This document shows, piece by piece, positions 42,774 to 52,357 of a stretch of 64,000 nt of DNA. The translations under genes were made by a program, and so were the position numbers. The stretch comes from Streptomyces barkulensis. GTDB taxonomy: Bacteria; Actinomycetota; Actinomycetes; Streptomycetales; Streptomycetaceae. A model generated the notes under the pieces. The model worked only from the letters and a program-made list of their open reading frames with translations. It made no database searches and was not told the DNA's origin. Positions within the stretch are counted from its first letter, which is position 1; each line of letters opens with the position of its first letter. Location: assembly GCF_002843305.1 (NCBI RefSeq), contig NZ_PGSG01000108.1:62001-126000 (forward strand). The letters are read 5' to 3'.

Positions 42774-43712
42774 GTGCAGCGCTGGCGTGGCTTGGAGGAC
42801 ATCCCCGAGGACTGGGGGCGCAGCGTCGTCACCATCGGCTCCTACGACGGGGTGCACCGCGGGCACCAGTTGATCATCGGCAGGGCGGTCGACCGCGCCC
42901 GCGAGCTGGGCGTACCGGCTGTCGTCGTCACCTTCGACCCGCACCCCAGCGAGGTCGTGCGGCCCGGCAGCCACCCGCCGCTGCTCGCTCCGCACCACCG
43001 GCGCGCGGAGCTGATGGCCGGCCTGGGCGTGGACGCGGTTCTGGTCCTGCCCTTCACCGAGGAGTTCTCGAAGCTGTCGCCGGCCGACTTCGTGGTGAAG
43101 GTACTGGTCGACAGACTCCACGCCCGCACCGTCGTCGAGGGGCCCAACTTCCGTTTCGGCCACCGGGCGGCCGGTACCGTGGAGACCCTGGCCGAGCTGG
43201 GCCGGACGTACGACTACGACGTGATGGTCGTCGACCTGTTCGAGCGCGGGGAGGCGGGTGGCGGCGAGCCGTTCTCCTCCACCCTCACCCGCCGCCTGGT
43301 CGCAGAGGGCGACGTGGCGGGGGCCGCCGAGGTACTGGGCCGACCGCACCGGGTGGAGGGCGTCGTCGTCCGCGGCGCGCAGCGCGGACGCGAGATGGGC
43401 TATCCGACGGCCAACGTCGAGACGCTGCCGCACACCGCGATCCCCTCCGACGGCGTCTACGCCGGATGGCTGGTGGTGGAGGGCGAGTCGATGCCCGCCG
43501 CGATCTCCGTCGGCACCAACCCGCAGTTCGAGGGGACCGAGCGGACGGTGGAGGCGTACGCCATCGACCGCGTGGACCTCGACCTCTACGGGCTCCACGT
43601 CGCGGTGGACTTCCTGGCCTACATCCGCGGCCAGGAGAGGTTCGACACGCTGGAGGGGCTGCTGGAGCGGATGGCAGAGGACGTACGGGTGGCGAAGGAA
43701 CTGCTGGGCTGA
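42774..43712 (+). CDS. ribF: Bifunctional riboflavin kinase/FAD synthetase
   Basis: A 312-residue enzyme making FMN then FAD. The N-terminal nucleotidyltransferase has GSYDGVHRGHQ and TFDPHPSEVV; the C-terminal kinase has GREMGYPTANV and VYAGWL, with TNPQFEG. The GTG at 42774 has GAGGAG nine bases upstream; an ATG at 42720 would add residues without homology. It closes the housekeeping block. Confidence 0.95.
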   Translation: MQRWRGLEDIPEDWGRSVVTIGSYDGVHRGHQLIIGRAVDRARELGVPAVVVTFDPHPSEVVRPGSHPPLLAPHHRRAELMAGLGVDAVLVLPFTEEFSKLSPADFVVKVLVDRLHARTVVEGPNFRFGHRAAGTVETLAELGRTYDYDVMVVDLFERGEAGGGEPFSSTLTRRLVAEGDVAGAAEVLGRPHRVEGVVVRGAQRGREMGYPTANVETLPHTAIPSDGVYAGWLVVEGESMPAAISVGTNPQFEGTERTVEAYAIDRVDLDLYGLHVAVDFLAYIRGQERFDTLEGLLERMAEDVRVAKELLG

Positions 43713-43749
43713 GCGTTCCGGCCCGCGTACGGCGGACGGACGGAAGGAC

Positions 43750-43794
43750 GGGCCCGCCGGCCCGAACCCCCAAGGGGCTCGGGCCGGCGGGCCC
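43750..43794. terminator. Bidirectional terminator between ribF and the ESX locus
   Basis: A 16-bp perfect stem (GGGCCCGCCGGCCCGA with its complement) and a 13-nt loop, followed by TTT, between two convergent genes. This is one of the clearest terminators in the window. Confidence 0.9.
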
Positions 43795-43822
43795 TTTCAC
43801 GTTCCGCGGCGGCGCGGCGCCG

Positions 43823-46501
43823 TCACCGCTCCGGCTGCTGCCACTGCGCGCCGGGCGCGGGAGGCCCCGCGGCGCCGGGCGGCTGCTGGTGAGGGTGCTG
43901 CTGCTGCGGCTGAGAGGGGCCTCCCGAACCCGGATACGGCTGGTGGCCGGGGTGCGGCGGCTGCTGTGGCTGCTGCTGGGGGTAGGGCTGGGGCTGCCCG
44001 TAGGGCTGCTGGGGGTGCGGCTGCGGCGGGTAGGGGGCCTGCGGCTGCTGCTGGGGGTGCGGCTGCTGCTGGGGCTGACCGGGGATGGGCGGCGCGGTCA
44101 GCGGCGGGTTCCCGCCGGGCGACCACAGACCCTGCTCCTGCTGGTGGCGTGAGAAGTCCTCGGCGATCAGGGCGGCGAGGTTGAAGTACGCCTCGCGCGT
44201 CCTGGGCCGCATCATGTCCAGATCCAGCTCCGCGCCCGCCGCGAGGTGCTCGTCGAACGGGACGACCACCACATCGCGGCAGCGCGTCTTGAAGTGCGCC
44301 ACGATGTCGTCCACCTTGATCATCTTTCCGGTCTCGCGGACCCCGGAGATGACCGTGATGCTGCGCTGCACCAGATCGCCGTAACCGTGGGCGGAGAGCC
44401 AGTCCAGCGTCGTACTGGCGCTGCTGGCGCCGTCCACGGACGGGGTGGAGATGACGATCAGCTGGTCGGCGAGGTCGAGGACACCGCGCATCGCGCTGTA
44501 GAGCAGGCCGGTGCCCGAGTCGGTGAGGATGACCGGGTACTGCTGGCCCAGCACGCCGATGACACGGCGGTAGTCCTCGTCGTTGAAGGTCGTCGAGATC
44601 GCCGGGTCGACGTCGTTGGCGAGGATCTCCAGGCCGGAGGGGGCCTGCGAGGTGAACCGGCGGATGTCCATGTAGCTGTTGAGGTACGGGATCGCCGTCA
44701 CCAGGTCGCGGATCGTCGCACCCGTCTCGCGCCGCACCCGGCGGCCGAGCGTGCCCGCGTCCGGGTTGGCGTCGATCGCGATGACCTTGTCCTGCCGCTC
44801 GCTGGCCAGCGTCGCGCCGAGCGCCGTGGTGGTGGTCGTCTTGCCGACGCCGCCCTTGAGGCTGATCACCGCGATGCGGTAGCAGGACAGCACCGGGGTG
44901 CGGATGAGACCGAGCTTGCGCTGCCGCTCGGCCTCCTCCTTCCTGGCCCCGATGCGGAAGCGGGAGCCACCGCGGTTGCTCTGCGGGCGGGGCTTCTTCT
45001 TCTGGTTCAGCAGGCGGTCGGAGGACAGCTCCACCGACGCGGTGTACCCGAGCGCGCCGGGCCGGCTCGGAGGCTGCTGCCGGGGGTCGGGCCAGGCGGA
45101 GCCGGCACGGGGGTCCTGCGGCTGCTGCTGCGGCTGTGGTTGTTGCGGGCCGGGTGCGGAGGGCTGCGCGGGGGGCAGTGGCTGGGAAGGGCCGGCCTGG
45201 GGGAAGCCGTAACCGCTCTGCGGAGCCGGAGGGTTGGGCGCTGCCGGCGGCTGTGCCTGCGGCTGCGGCTGCGGTTGGGGTTGGGGACGGGGGAAGCCGT
45301 AACCGTCCTGGGAGGCGGGCTCCGGGGGCGGCATGGGGACTCCGGCCTGACCGGTCACGGGCCCAGGGGGCGGACCGGGCTGCTGTGCGGCCGGAGGCTG
45401 CGGCTGAGGCGGCTGCTGTCCCTGCGGCTGGGGGAAGCCGTAACCGCCCTGCGGAGCCGAGGGGTTGGGCGCGTTCGCGGGCTGCGGGCGGTCGGGCTCG
45501 GCCTGGGGTGCGGCGGGCGGCTGGGGGAAGCCGTAACCGCCCTGCGGAGCGGCGGGCGGCTGGGGAAAGCCGTAACCGCCCTGCGGAGCGGGCGGGCTGG
45601 ACGCAGCCGGCGGCTGTGGCTGCGGCGGCTGGGAATGTGCCTGCGGTTGCGGAAGGGGATAACCGTCCTGCGGCGCGGGCGGGTTGGGCGCAGCCGGTGC
45701 CGGTGCACCGGCCTGAGGAGCGGCGGGCTGGAAGTGCGGTGGCAACGGAGGCAGCCCGGCCGGTGCACCACTCTCCGGAGCGGTCTGCCACGGCGGCTGC
45801 GCAGGGGGCTGCGGAGCGGAGCCGTGCGGCTCACCGGCGGCCCCGGCTTCGACTCCGGCTTCGGGCCCGGCGGCCCCGTCGGCCGCCTCGGGCCCCTCAC
45901 CCGCGTCGTCGGCGGACCGGGGCCGGGGCAGGGCCTCGGATTCGGCGGACGGCACCGGTGCCGGGGACGCCTCGCCGGCGGAGGGCACGCCGCCGGACGG
46001 CTCACCGTCCGCGTTCTCCGGCCGGTCGTCCCCGCCCTCGGCGGACTCCTGGGCCGCCCGCCGTTCGGCGATCTCCCGGCGCAGCGCGGCGGAGGAGAAA
46101 CGCATGGTCGCGTCGGTGACGGGGCCGTCGCCGACGGAGTGCTCCGCCTGCCGGCCGTCCCTCGCCTCCGGTCCGTCCCCACCGTCGTCAACGGCCTCCG
46201 GCGCCGGGCCGGCCTCCTCCCGAACGTCCGCCGCCGGGGCCTCGGGCGGCGCCACCGGAGGGAAGGCGGGAGGCGCACCGGCACCGGTACCGGCGTCCGC
46301 GTCCCTCCCGTCCGTCTCCGCTCCGCCCGCGGGGCCCGCGGAAGCGGCCGGCGGCTGCGGGGCGGGGTCGGTGTTCCGCGTGTACCAGGCAGGCGGTGTG
46401 TAGTCGATGGTGAACTCGCCTGTGGCGTCGAGTTCGTCCTTGGGCAGGTCGTCGCCGGGTTCGATCCCGTCGACGCGGATCTCGTCCCGGTCGCTGTTCA
46501 C
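43823..46501 (-). CDS. ParA/MinD-like ATPase of the ESX locus with long repeat-rich arms
   Basis: An 892-residue protein. The N-terminal 55 residues (ATGEFTIDYTPPAWYTRNTDP region) are conserved-looking, then about 430 residues are Pro/Gln/Ala/Gly-rich with repeated GGYGFPQP units. The ATPase domain (about 540-790) has the Walker A SLKGGVGKTTTTTALG with Lys554, and continues with IAIDANPDAGTLG and VILTDSGTG. A second Gln/Pro/His-rich arm ends the protein. It matches the SCO5717-type protein of Streptomyces ESX loci and resembles mycobacterial EspI. GTG 46501 has AGGAGG five bases upstream. It may regulate or position the secretion machine. Confidence 0.85.
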   Translation of the reverse strand: MNSDRDEIRVDGIEPGDDLPKDELDATGEFTIDYTPPAWYTRNTDPAPQPPAASAGPAGGAETDGRDADAGTGAGAPPAFPPVAPPEAPAADVREEAGPAPEAVDDGGDGPEARDGRQAEHSVGDGPVTDATMRFSSAALRREIAERRAAQESAEGGDDRPENADGEPSGGVPSAGEASPAPVPSAESEALPRPRSADDAGEGPEAADGAAGPEAGVEAGAAGEPHGSAPQPPAQPPWQTAPESGAPAGLPPLPPHFQPAAPQAGAPAPAAPNPPAPQDGYPLPQPQAHSQPPQPQPPAASSPPAPQGGYGFPQPPAAPQGGYGFPQPPAAPQAEPDRPQPANAPNPSAPQGGYGFPQPQGQQPPQPQPPAAQQPGPPPGPVTGQAGVPMPPPEPASQDGYGFPRPQPQPQPQPQAQPPAAPNPPAPQSGYGFPQAGPSQPLPPAQPSAPGPQQPQPQQQPQDPRAGSAWPDPRQQPPSRPGALGYTASVELSSDRLLNQKKKPRPQSNRGGSRFRIGARKEEAERQRKLGLIRTPVLSCYRIAVISLKGGVGKTTTTTALGATLASERQDKVIAIDANPDAGTLGRRVRRETGATIRDLVTAIPYLNSYMDIRRFTSQAPSGLEILANDVDPAISTTFNDEDYRRVIGVLGQQYPVILTDSGTGLLYSAMRGVLDLADQLIVISTPSVDGASSASTTLDWLSAHGYGDLVQRSITVISGVRETGKMIKVDDIVAHFKTRCRDVVVVPFDEHLAAGAELDLDMMRPRTREAYFNLAALIAEDFSRHQQEQGLWSPGGNPPLTAPPIPGQPQQQPHPQQQPQAPYPPQPHPQQPYGQPQPYPQQQPQQPPHPGHQPYPGSGGPSQPQQQHPHQQPPGAAGPPAPGAQWQQPER

Positions 46502-46642
46502 AATGCCTCCTGCTGATCTGGTCGAGCACCCCGGCCGAACCGCGCGGACCGCTCCCTGCCGACGGGCGGGCACGGCCACCGGCTCCCCCGCCGCCGCGGT
46601 CTCCGGCCCGTTCCTTCGGAATGTCCTGCCGCGCGCACGCCC

Positions 46643-46648
46643 ACCCTA
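46643..46648 (-). promoter_or_regulatory. Putative -10 element for the ESX ATPase gene
   Basis: TAGGGT on the minus strand, about 142 bp before the GTG start, inside a 252-bp spacer without genes. The -35 element is unclear. Confidence 0.25.
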
Positions 46649-46753
46649 GTCGCCACAGGCGCCGAAACGGCATGCCGGTCCTGTCCCACTCGGACAACGG
46701 GCCGGTGACGGGACGACAGACGGCGGACGGGCGAGGGATGGGGCAGGCGGGGG

Positions 46754-47491
46754 TCAGTCCAGCCGCCGGGCCACGCCCAGCAGCCCCGTCTCGGCGTCGG
46801 TGGGCCGGGTCAGCACGAACCGCCGGTCCCGGCCCGTGCACCACAGCGTCACACCGTCGGCGAGCGTGGACAGCGCCTCGGACTCCTGCCGGGACAGGGA
46901 GAGGATTCTGCCCACCTGCCGGGCCTCCTCGGGGGAGACCTGCTGGACACCGGCGAGCGAGGCGCCTCTGAGCAGCCGGGGAGCCACCGGGCTCAGATAC
47001 GGAAGCAGCGTCAGCACCGACTGCCAGGGCCCCGAGGAGACCCGTCCGCGCGGCGGCTTCATCCCGCAGTCCCGGATCACCACGACCGGCGAGACGGCCG
47101 TGGCCCCCAGCGGCGGCACCCGGCCGACGTCATGGAGCGTCATGCACTGCTGGTCACCGCCCGCGGCCCGGGCCAGGCCCGTCCACGCCTGGGGCCGGCC
47201 GGTCTCGACGGCCACCCGCGCGCCGGTGCCCGCCGCACGCAGCGCCAGCACCTGAGCCGTCCACAGCCCGCCGATCAGCACCACGTCGTAAGGAGCCGGG
47301 TGGTGGAGGCCGATGACGGCCGGACGGTCCTCGACGTCGACCCCGGCCACCACCCCGTCGTCACCGACCGGCAGGGCGAGCGCGTCCAGCTGCTCCACGG
47401 ACAGGACATGACGGGCCGTCCGCGGCCCGCGCAGTCCGAACCCCAGACGGGGACGTGCGGCCGTGCGCACCGAGTCGGCGGATCCGGGCAT
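46754..47491 (-). CDS. Unrecognised protein coupled to eccE
   Basis: A 245-residue protein with no membrane span and no motif I can name. It has alternating beta/alpha character (YDVVLIGGLWTAQVLALRA, AVSPVVVIRDCGMKPP) and a helical C-terminal part (PEEARQVGRILSLSRQESEAL). It looks like a nucleotide-free Rossmann-like fold. The ATG overlaps the eccE stop (TGATG), and this gene order is conserved in Streptomyces ESX loci, so it is probably a cytoplasmic accessory of the secretion system. Confidence 0.7.
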   Translation of the reverse strand: MPGSADSVRTAARPRLGFGLRGPRTARHVLSVEQLDALALPVGDDGVVAGVDVEDRPAVIGLHHPAPYDVVLIGGLWTAQVLALRAAGTGARVAVETGRPQAWTGLARAAGGDQQCMTLHDVGRVPPLGATAVSPVVVIRDCGMKPPRGRVSSGPWQSVLTLLPYLSPVAPRLLRGASLAGVQQVSPEEARQVGRILSLSRQESEALSTLADGVTLWCTGRDRRFVLTRPTDAETGLLGVARRLD

Positions 47492-48810
47492 CAGCGTGTC
47501 CCTCCCAGCGGCAGTGTCGCCAGCACCCCGGGCACCTGCTCGCGGTCCAGCCGGGCGATTCCGACACGGCGCTCCCGCGCCAGCCGCTCCAGCACATGCC
47601 GGGCGTTGACCAGTTCGGCGTCGCTGCGGGCGGTGATGCGCACATGTCCGCGTATCGCGACCGAACGGCTTCCGCTCCGGCTCAGGGTCAGGCCGAAGGT
47701 GGTGGCCAGGGCGGGCAGCCCCGTCAGCGACGCCACCAGCGACGGCAGCGGGGCGGCCCCCGGCCCCAGCTCGGGCCAGCGCGCCACCGCGTACGTGGTG
47801 TGCCAGCGGTCGTCGCACCGCCAGGCACGGGCCTTCTCCTCGGTGCGCCGTGCGGGAGAGGAGTCGGGACGCCCGGCCCGCGCCGTGGCCGCCGGACTCG
47901 CCCCGGCCGACGTCGCCAGCGCGGTGACCAGCTCCTGCTCCGGCAGCAGCGTCGCCCGGAACCCCGCACCGGCCAGCCGGCTCGCCAACTGGTCCGCGGC
48001 GCGCACCAGACAGCGCTGCGCGCCCTCCAGACCGTCCCCGCGCGCCTGGACCGCCTCCCGGCACAGCTCCGGGTCGAGTTTGAGGGCCACCCAGGTCACC
48101 CGTACGGCCGGTGCGCCGCACGACGCCTGCAGGGGGCCGTAACTGGAGGCGGCCACCGACTGCGCCGGCAGATGCGGCGCCGGGGCGGGCTGGGTGTACT
48201 GCACCGCCTGCACCGACTCCAGCCGGATGCCGTCCACCTCCAGGGCGTCGGAGAGCAGCCGCAGCGGCAGGGGGCGCTCGTCGGAGCCGGGGCGCAGAGC
48301 GGAGGGGCGGGGCCCGACGCGCAGCACGGCCGTCAGGAACGTGCCGTCCCCCACCATGCCGACACCGCGCCGTTCGCGGTCGACGTAGGTCAGGCTGCGC
48401 AGGGCCGGATCGCACTCGACGGCCGGGGCCAGGCCCGGGTCGGTGTCCGGCGGCAGCACCTCGGCGGCGGCCCGCCGCCTGCGACGGCGCAGCGCCATGA
48501 CGGTGCCCAGCCACTCCGGGAGCGGACGGCCGCGCCGCCGCAGCACCGTCACGAGCAGCAGGGCGACGGCCACCACGGCCACCGGGATCACCAGGACCTC
48601 GTGCACGGCGGCCGCGGCCAGCACCCCCGCCGCGGCCAGCTCGGCCAGAACCAGGTGGTGCAGCCGGAGCGGCCCCAGGCCGCGGCGTGCCTCGGCGCGC
48701 GGCGTGGCCGGGCGCACCGGACGCGGCCTCGCGGGCTCGGGGCGTGCGCCGTCCGGCGCCGGGCTGTCGGGCGCGGACGTGGCGGTCCGGGCCCGCGTGG
48801 CGGTCCCCAT
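47491..48810 (-). CDS. eccE: Type VII secretion protein EccE
   Basis: A 439-residue membrane protein. After a Pro/Arg-rich N-terminus there are two adjacent spans (LHHLVLAELAAAGVLAAAAV and VLVIPVAVVAVALLLVTVL), then a long soluble domain, the layout of EccE. The domain includes YVDRERRGVGMVGDGTFL and WVALKLDPELC. EccE sits at the edge of the ESX core complex. Divergent from eccB across 192 bp. Confidence 0.85.
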   Translation of the reverse strand: MGTATRARTATSAPDSPAPDGARPEPARPRPVRPATPRAEARRGLGPLRLHHLVLAELAAAGVLAAAAVHEVLVIPVAVVAVALLLVTVLRRRGRPLPEWLGTVMALRRRRRRAAAEVLPPDTDPGLAPAVECDPALRSLTYVDRERRGVGMVGDGTFLTAVLRVGPRPSALRPGSDERPLPLRLLSDALEVDGIRLESVQAVQYTQPAPAPHLPAQSVAASSYGPLQASCGAPAVRVTWVALKLDPELCREAVQARGDGLEGAQRCLVRAADQLASRLAGAGFRATLLPEQELVTALATSAGASPAATARAGRPDSSPARRTEEKARAWRCDDRWHTTYAVARWPELGPGAAPLPSLVASLTGLPALATTFGLTLSRSGSRSVAIRGHVRITARSDAELVNARHVLERLARERRVGIARLDREQVPGVLATLPLGGTR

Positions 48811-49002
48811 CCCCTGTAAATCCCCTTGTGTCCGTAATCGCCCTGACGCTCCAGGGCGTTGGTCGGGCGATCACCCTACCGGAGCAGCGAGGGCCGATCG
48901 CCAACGGGCATAGTAGGGGCCCGGACCGACAGAAGACAGCAGTGGCGGTGCTCCGGAATCCCGGGGGACACTGGGCCCACCAGTGGGGAGAAGCAGCGAG
49001 AG

Positions 49003-50514
49003 ATGGCATCACGGCGGGACGAGCTCAACGCCTACACCTTCGCCAAGAAGCGGCTGGTCTCGGCATTCCTCCAGCCCACACCGACCGGGACCGAGGAGGG
49101 GGCGCCGCGTCCGTTGCGGGCGGTACTCCCCGGGCTGGTCATCGGGGTGGTGATCCTGGCGGGTTTCGGGGCCTGGGGGATGTTCAAACCCAAGGCGCCC
49201 AAGGGTTGGGACAACCCCGGTGAGAAGGTCATCATCGGCAGCGAGTCCACCACCCGCTACGTCGTCCTCGAAACCAGGGGGAAGAAGCAGCTCCATCCGG
49301 TGCTCAACCTGGCCTCCGCGAAACTCCTGCTGGACCCCGGCAAGTTCGGGATCGTCGAGGTCGACGAGAAGGTCCTCGACAGCGGGAAGATCCCGCACGG
49401 CGCCACCATCGGCATCCCCTACGCCCCCGACCGGCTGCCCGGCAAGGACGAGGCGACGAAGGCCAAACGCTGGGCCGTGTGCGTCCAGCCCGGCGACGAC
49501 GGCGTGCAGAAGGCGGTCTTCGTCCTCGCCGACCGGGACGCCAAGCGGGTCGAGGGGAAGAACCGGCTGCGCGGCGGCCAGGTGTTGTACGTCCGGGGCC
49601 CCGGCAAGGAGCTCCACATCGTCGACGCGCAGGGCACCGCGTACCCCATCGAGGCGGACGACACGCTGCTGCGCACCGTCGTCGGCAACACGCGGCCCCA
49701 GGACGTCACCGGCGACTGGCTCAAGACCCTCAAGCAGGGCGATCCGGTCCAGTTCCCCAAGGGGATCGAGGAGATGGGAACCCCGGCCGGAGCCCCCGGC
49801 GACCTGGACGCCGAGGCCAACCAGGTCGGCATGGTGCTGCGAGCCCCCTCCGGCACCGGGCACCAGCACTACGTGGTGCTCAAGGGCCAGATCAGGCCGG
49901 TCACCGACTTCATGGCCAAGCTGCTGCTCAACAGCCCGCAGGCCACCGCGCTCGGCCAGCAGGGCAAGGCCCGGGAGGTCAGCGCCGGCACCATCCGGCC
50001 CGAAAGCACCTTCTACGGCAGCAGCCGGAACTGGCCCGAGGCGGAACCGAGCGCGGTCAACCGGGCGGACAGCGGCCGGAACGCCCTGTGCAGCGTGCTG
50101 CGCGGCGTCGACGAGAAGAAGGGCACCACGACGCTCAGCACCTGGGCGGGCGAGGACTATCCGGCCACCCTGCCCAACGGGGCCACCAACGCCTATGTGA
50201 CCCCCGGATCGGGCCTGCTCTTCCGCCAGGTCACGGGGCGCGACACCGGATCCGGCGGAGTCTTCCTGGTGACCGACACCGGTCTGCGCTACGCGGTGCA
50301 GGCGAACACCGACAGCGGCCAGGACGAGTCCGAGATCGGCACGGACGGCAGGAAGAAGGACCCGGCGCAGAGCGTCCAGGAGGGCAACCAGGCGCAGATC
50401 ATGCTCGGTTACCAGGGCGTCCGGCCGGTGCCGGTGCCCGCCGCCTGGTCGGGCTTCCTCCCGACCGGACCGAGGCTGAGCACGAGCGCGGCGAAGCAGC
50501 CGCAGGGTTCCTGA
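49003..50514 (+). CDS. eccB: Type VII secretion protein EccB
   Basis: A 503-residue core component. The cytoplasmic start ASRRDELNAYTFAKKRLVSAFL is the EccB signature, followed by one membrane span (LPGLVIGVVILAGFGAWGMF) and a large extracytoplasmic domain of repeated units, with the expected Cys pair (WAVCVQ and NALCSVLRG). Its gene is followed after 16 bp by a mycosin gene, so they are one operon. Confidence 0.93.
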   Translation: MASRRDELNAYTFAKKRLVSAFLQPTPTGTEEGAPRPLRAVLPGLVIGVVILAGFGAWGMFKPKAPKGWDNPGEKVIIGSESTTRYVVLETRGKKQLHPVLNLASAKLLLDPGKFGIVEVDEKVLDSGKIPHGATIGIPYAPDRLPGKDEATKAKRWAVCVQPGDDGVQKAVFVLADRDAKRVEGKNRLRGGQVLYVRGPGKELHIVDAQGTAYPIEADDTLLRTVVGNTRPQDVTGDWLKTLKQGDPVQFPKGIEEMGTPAGAPGDLDAEANQVGMVLRAPSGTGHQHYVVLKGQIRPVTDFMAKLLLNSPQATALGQQGKAREVSAGTIRPESTFYGSSRNWPEAEPSAVNRADSGRNALCSVLRGVDEKKGTTTLSTWAGEDYPATLPNGATNAYVTPGSGLLFRQVTGRDTGSGGVFLVTDTGLRYAVQANTDSGQDESEIGTDGRKKDPAQSVQEGNQAQIMLGYQGVRPVPVPAAWSGFLPTGPRLSTSAAKQPQGS

Positions 50515-50530
50515 GCCGGGAGAGCGCGAG

Positions 50531-51832
50531 ATGACGGACACTTCGGCCCCCACCACACCCGCCCCGGCGAGGTGGGCGGCGCTCCCGACGGCCGCGGCGA
50601 TCGGCCTGACGGCCCTGGGCGCCGTCACCGGCCCTCTGGCCTGGGCGCCGCCGGCCGCCGCGGACACCGGGCAGTGCACCTTCCCCGCCAAGCCCTTCGA
50701 GGGCAGGCCCTGGTCACTGAAACGGGTGATCCTGGACCAGTTGTGGGAGAAGACGAAGGGCAAGGGCGTCAAGGTCGCGGTCATCGACACCGGAGTGGAC
50801 GACGACCACCCCCAGTTGAAGGACGCGGTCGACACCGAACTGGGCATGAGCAACCTGCCCGCCCCCGAGAAGGACGAGTACGGCAACACCCCCGAGCCAC
50901 CCGCGAAGGACGGCACGGAGGACACCGTCGGCCACGGCACCAAGGTCGCGGGCATCATCGCCGCACGCCCGGCGGAGAACACCGGCTTCGTCGGCATCGC
51001 CCCCGACGCGACCATCATCCCCATCCAGCAGAACGACGCCGCCGGGAGGGGAAACACCGACAGCATGGCCGAGGCCATCGACCACGCGGTCGACGTCGGG
51101 GCGAAGGTCATCAACATCTCGCAGGACACCACCAGGGCCCTCAAGCCCAACTCAAGACTCGAGCAGGCGGTGAACCGCGCACTGGCCAAAAAGGTCGTCA
51201 TCGTCGCCTCGGCCGGCAACGACGGCCTGGGCGGCAACGTGAAGGAGACCTATCCGGCCTCCTACGAGGGCGTCATCGCCGTCGCCTCCTCCGACCGCAA
51301 CAACGAGCGGGCGCCCTTCTCCCAGTCGGGCGACTTCGTGGACGTCGCCGCGCCCGGCGTCGACATGATCTCCACGGTCCCGGGCGGGGGCCACTGCGCC
51401 GACAACGGCACCAGCTTCTCGGCGCCCTACGTGGCGGGCGTGGCCGCCCTGCTCGTGGCCGAGCACCCGGACTGGGAACCGCACCACGTCGCGGCCCAGA
51501 TCGCGCAGACCGCCGAGCGGTCCGTACCCGGGCACGACCGCCATGTGGGCTGGGGCGTCGTCGACCCCGTCCGGGCGCTTACCGAGGACGACAGACCGAT
51601 CGAGAAGCCGGTGGCCCGCGAGGGCGTGGACCGGGCCGAACCGCCCACCCCGGCCGAACTCCACCTCGGCGAGACCCCGCAGGAACGCGACAGGCGCCTG
51701 GGCACCTACACGGTGGTCGGCGGAGGCGTCCTGGTGTCGGTGATAGCCGGGGGCTCACTGGTGTACCGGGACTGGCGGCGCAGACGGGGACCGGCCGAGG
51801 AGCGCCTGCGCGGCGCCGGGACGCTCATGTGA
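50531..51832 (+). CDS. mycP: Mycosin (type VII secretion S8 protease), first copy
   Basis: A 433-residue membrane-anchored subtilisin-like protease. Signal peptide at residues 1-43, catalytic triad Asp86 (VIDTGVDDDHP), His135 (GHGTKVAG) and Ser295 (GTSFSAPYVAG), and a C-terminal span (VVGGGVLVSVIAGGSLVY) followed by Arg residues. Mycosins stabilise the ESX membrane complex and clip some substrates. It follows eccB directly. Confidence 0.93.
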   Translation: MTDTSAPTTPAPARWAALPTAAAIGLTALGAVTGPLAWAPPAAADTGQCTFPAKPFEGRPWSLKRVILDQLWEKTKGKGVKVAVIDTGVDDDHPQLKDAVDTELGMSNLPAPEKDEYGNTPEPPAKDGTEDTVGHGTKVAGIIAARPAENTGFVGIAPDATIIPIQQNDAAGRGNTDSMAEAIDHAVDVGAKVINISQDTTRALKPNSRLEQAVNRALAKKVVIVASAGNDGLGGNVKETYPASYEGVIAVASSDRNNERAPFSQSGDFVDVAAPGVDMISTVPGGGHCADNGTSFSAPYVAGVAALLVAEHPDWEPHHVAAQIAQTAERSVPGHDRHVGWGVVDPVRALTEDDRPIEKPVAREGVDRAEPPTPAELHLGETPQERDRRLGTYTVVGGGVLVSVIAGGSLVYRDWRRRRGPAEERLRGAGTLM

Positions 51833-51849
51833 CGTGCCGGAGAACCGGG

Positions 51850-51880
51850 TTGCCGTCGTGTCACAGGCAGTGGCTAGAGT
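51850..51880 (+). promoter_or_regulatory. Putative promoter of the WXG substrate operon
   Basis: TTGCCG (51850) and TAGAGT (51875) with a 19-bp spacer, about 50 bp before the ATG at 51931. It would start a separate unit for the secreted proteins after eccB-mycP. Confidence 0.5.
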
Positions 51881-51930
51881 GATGGGGCACGGATCGGGAT
51901 GTGCGTTGGAGCAGGCGGAGGGGGAGCCTG

Positions 51931-52341
51931 ATGGGGGTGCCGGCCGAGAAACTCAAGGGTGAACTCGAGTCGCTCAAGGACTTCAAGAACCGGGTCGACA
52001 ACATCCTGGAGGAGCTGGAGAGCTCGCCCGCCTCTCCCACGAGGGTCGGACAGCAGGAAGTGAAGCGGTCCTCCTTCGGGGGCGAGTTCGCCGAGGCGGA
52101 CGGCGTCTACTCGCAGTACGCCCGGGTCCACACCCAGCTCACCAGGCTCTCCGGAGTCCTCGGCGACCAGATCGAGGCCATGCGCATCGCCGTCCACGGC
52201 GCCGACGTCGGTTTCGGCAACCTGGAGGACGACCTGAAGCGGCGCTTCTGGGAGCTCCAGACCAGGGCCCACCAGTACCAGCAGCAGCAAGCGGCGGGCA
52301 AGCAGCCGCCCAAGGACGAGGCCACCGGGGTCACCTACTGA
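51931..52341 (+). CDS. ESX-locus helical protein, WXG/PE-like
   Basis: A 136-residue, almost wholly helical protein (EKLKGELESLKDFKNRVDNI, YSQYARVHTQLTRLSGVLGD) without signal peptide, ending in a Gln-rich stretch (YQQQQ) and polar tail. It lacks a WxG but has the length and helical-hairpin character of ESX partner proteins. A strong GGAGGGGGAG site precedes the ATG. It is 16 bp from the next WXG-domain gene and probably pairs with its product. Confidence 0.75.
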   Translation: MGVPAEKLKGELESLKDFKNRVDNILEELESSPASPTRVGQQEVKRSSFGGEFAEADGVYSQYARVHTQLTRLSGVLGDQIEAMRIAVHGADVGFGNLEDDLKRRFWELQTRAHQYQQQQAAGKQPPKDEATGVTY

Positions 52342-52357
52342 CGGGGGAGGTACGACC

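Noticed and set aside
45190..45680. Possible CRISPR or tandem noncoding repeats
   Set aside because: The repeats are in frame within a coding region and have irregular short spacing.
43797..45791. Minus-strand frame overlapping the ESX ATPase gene
   Set aside because: It is an alternate frame of the same Pro/Gln-rich region without the P-loop.
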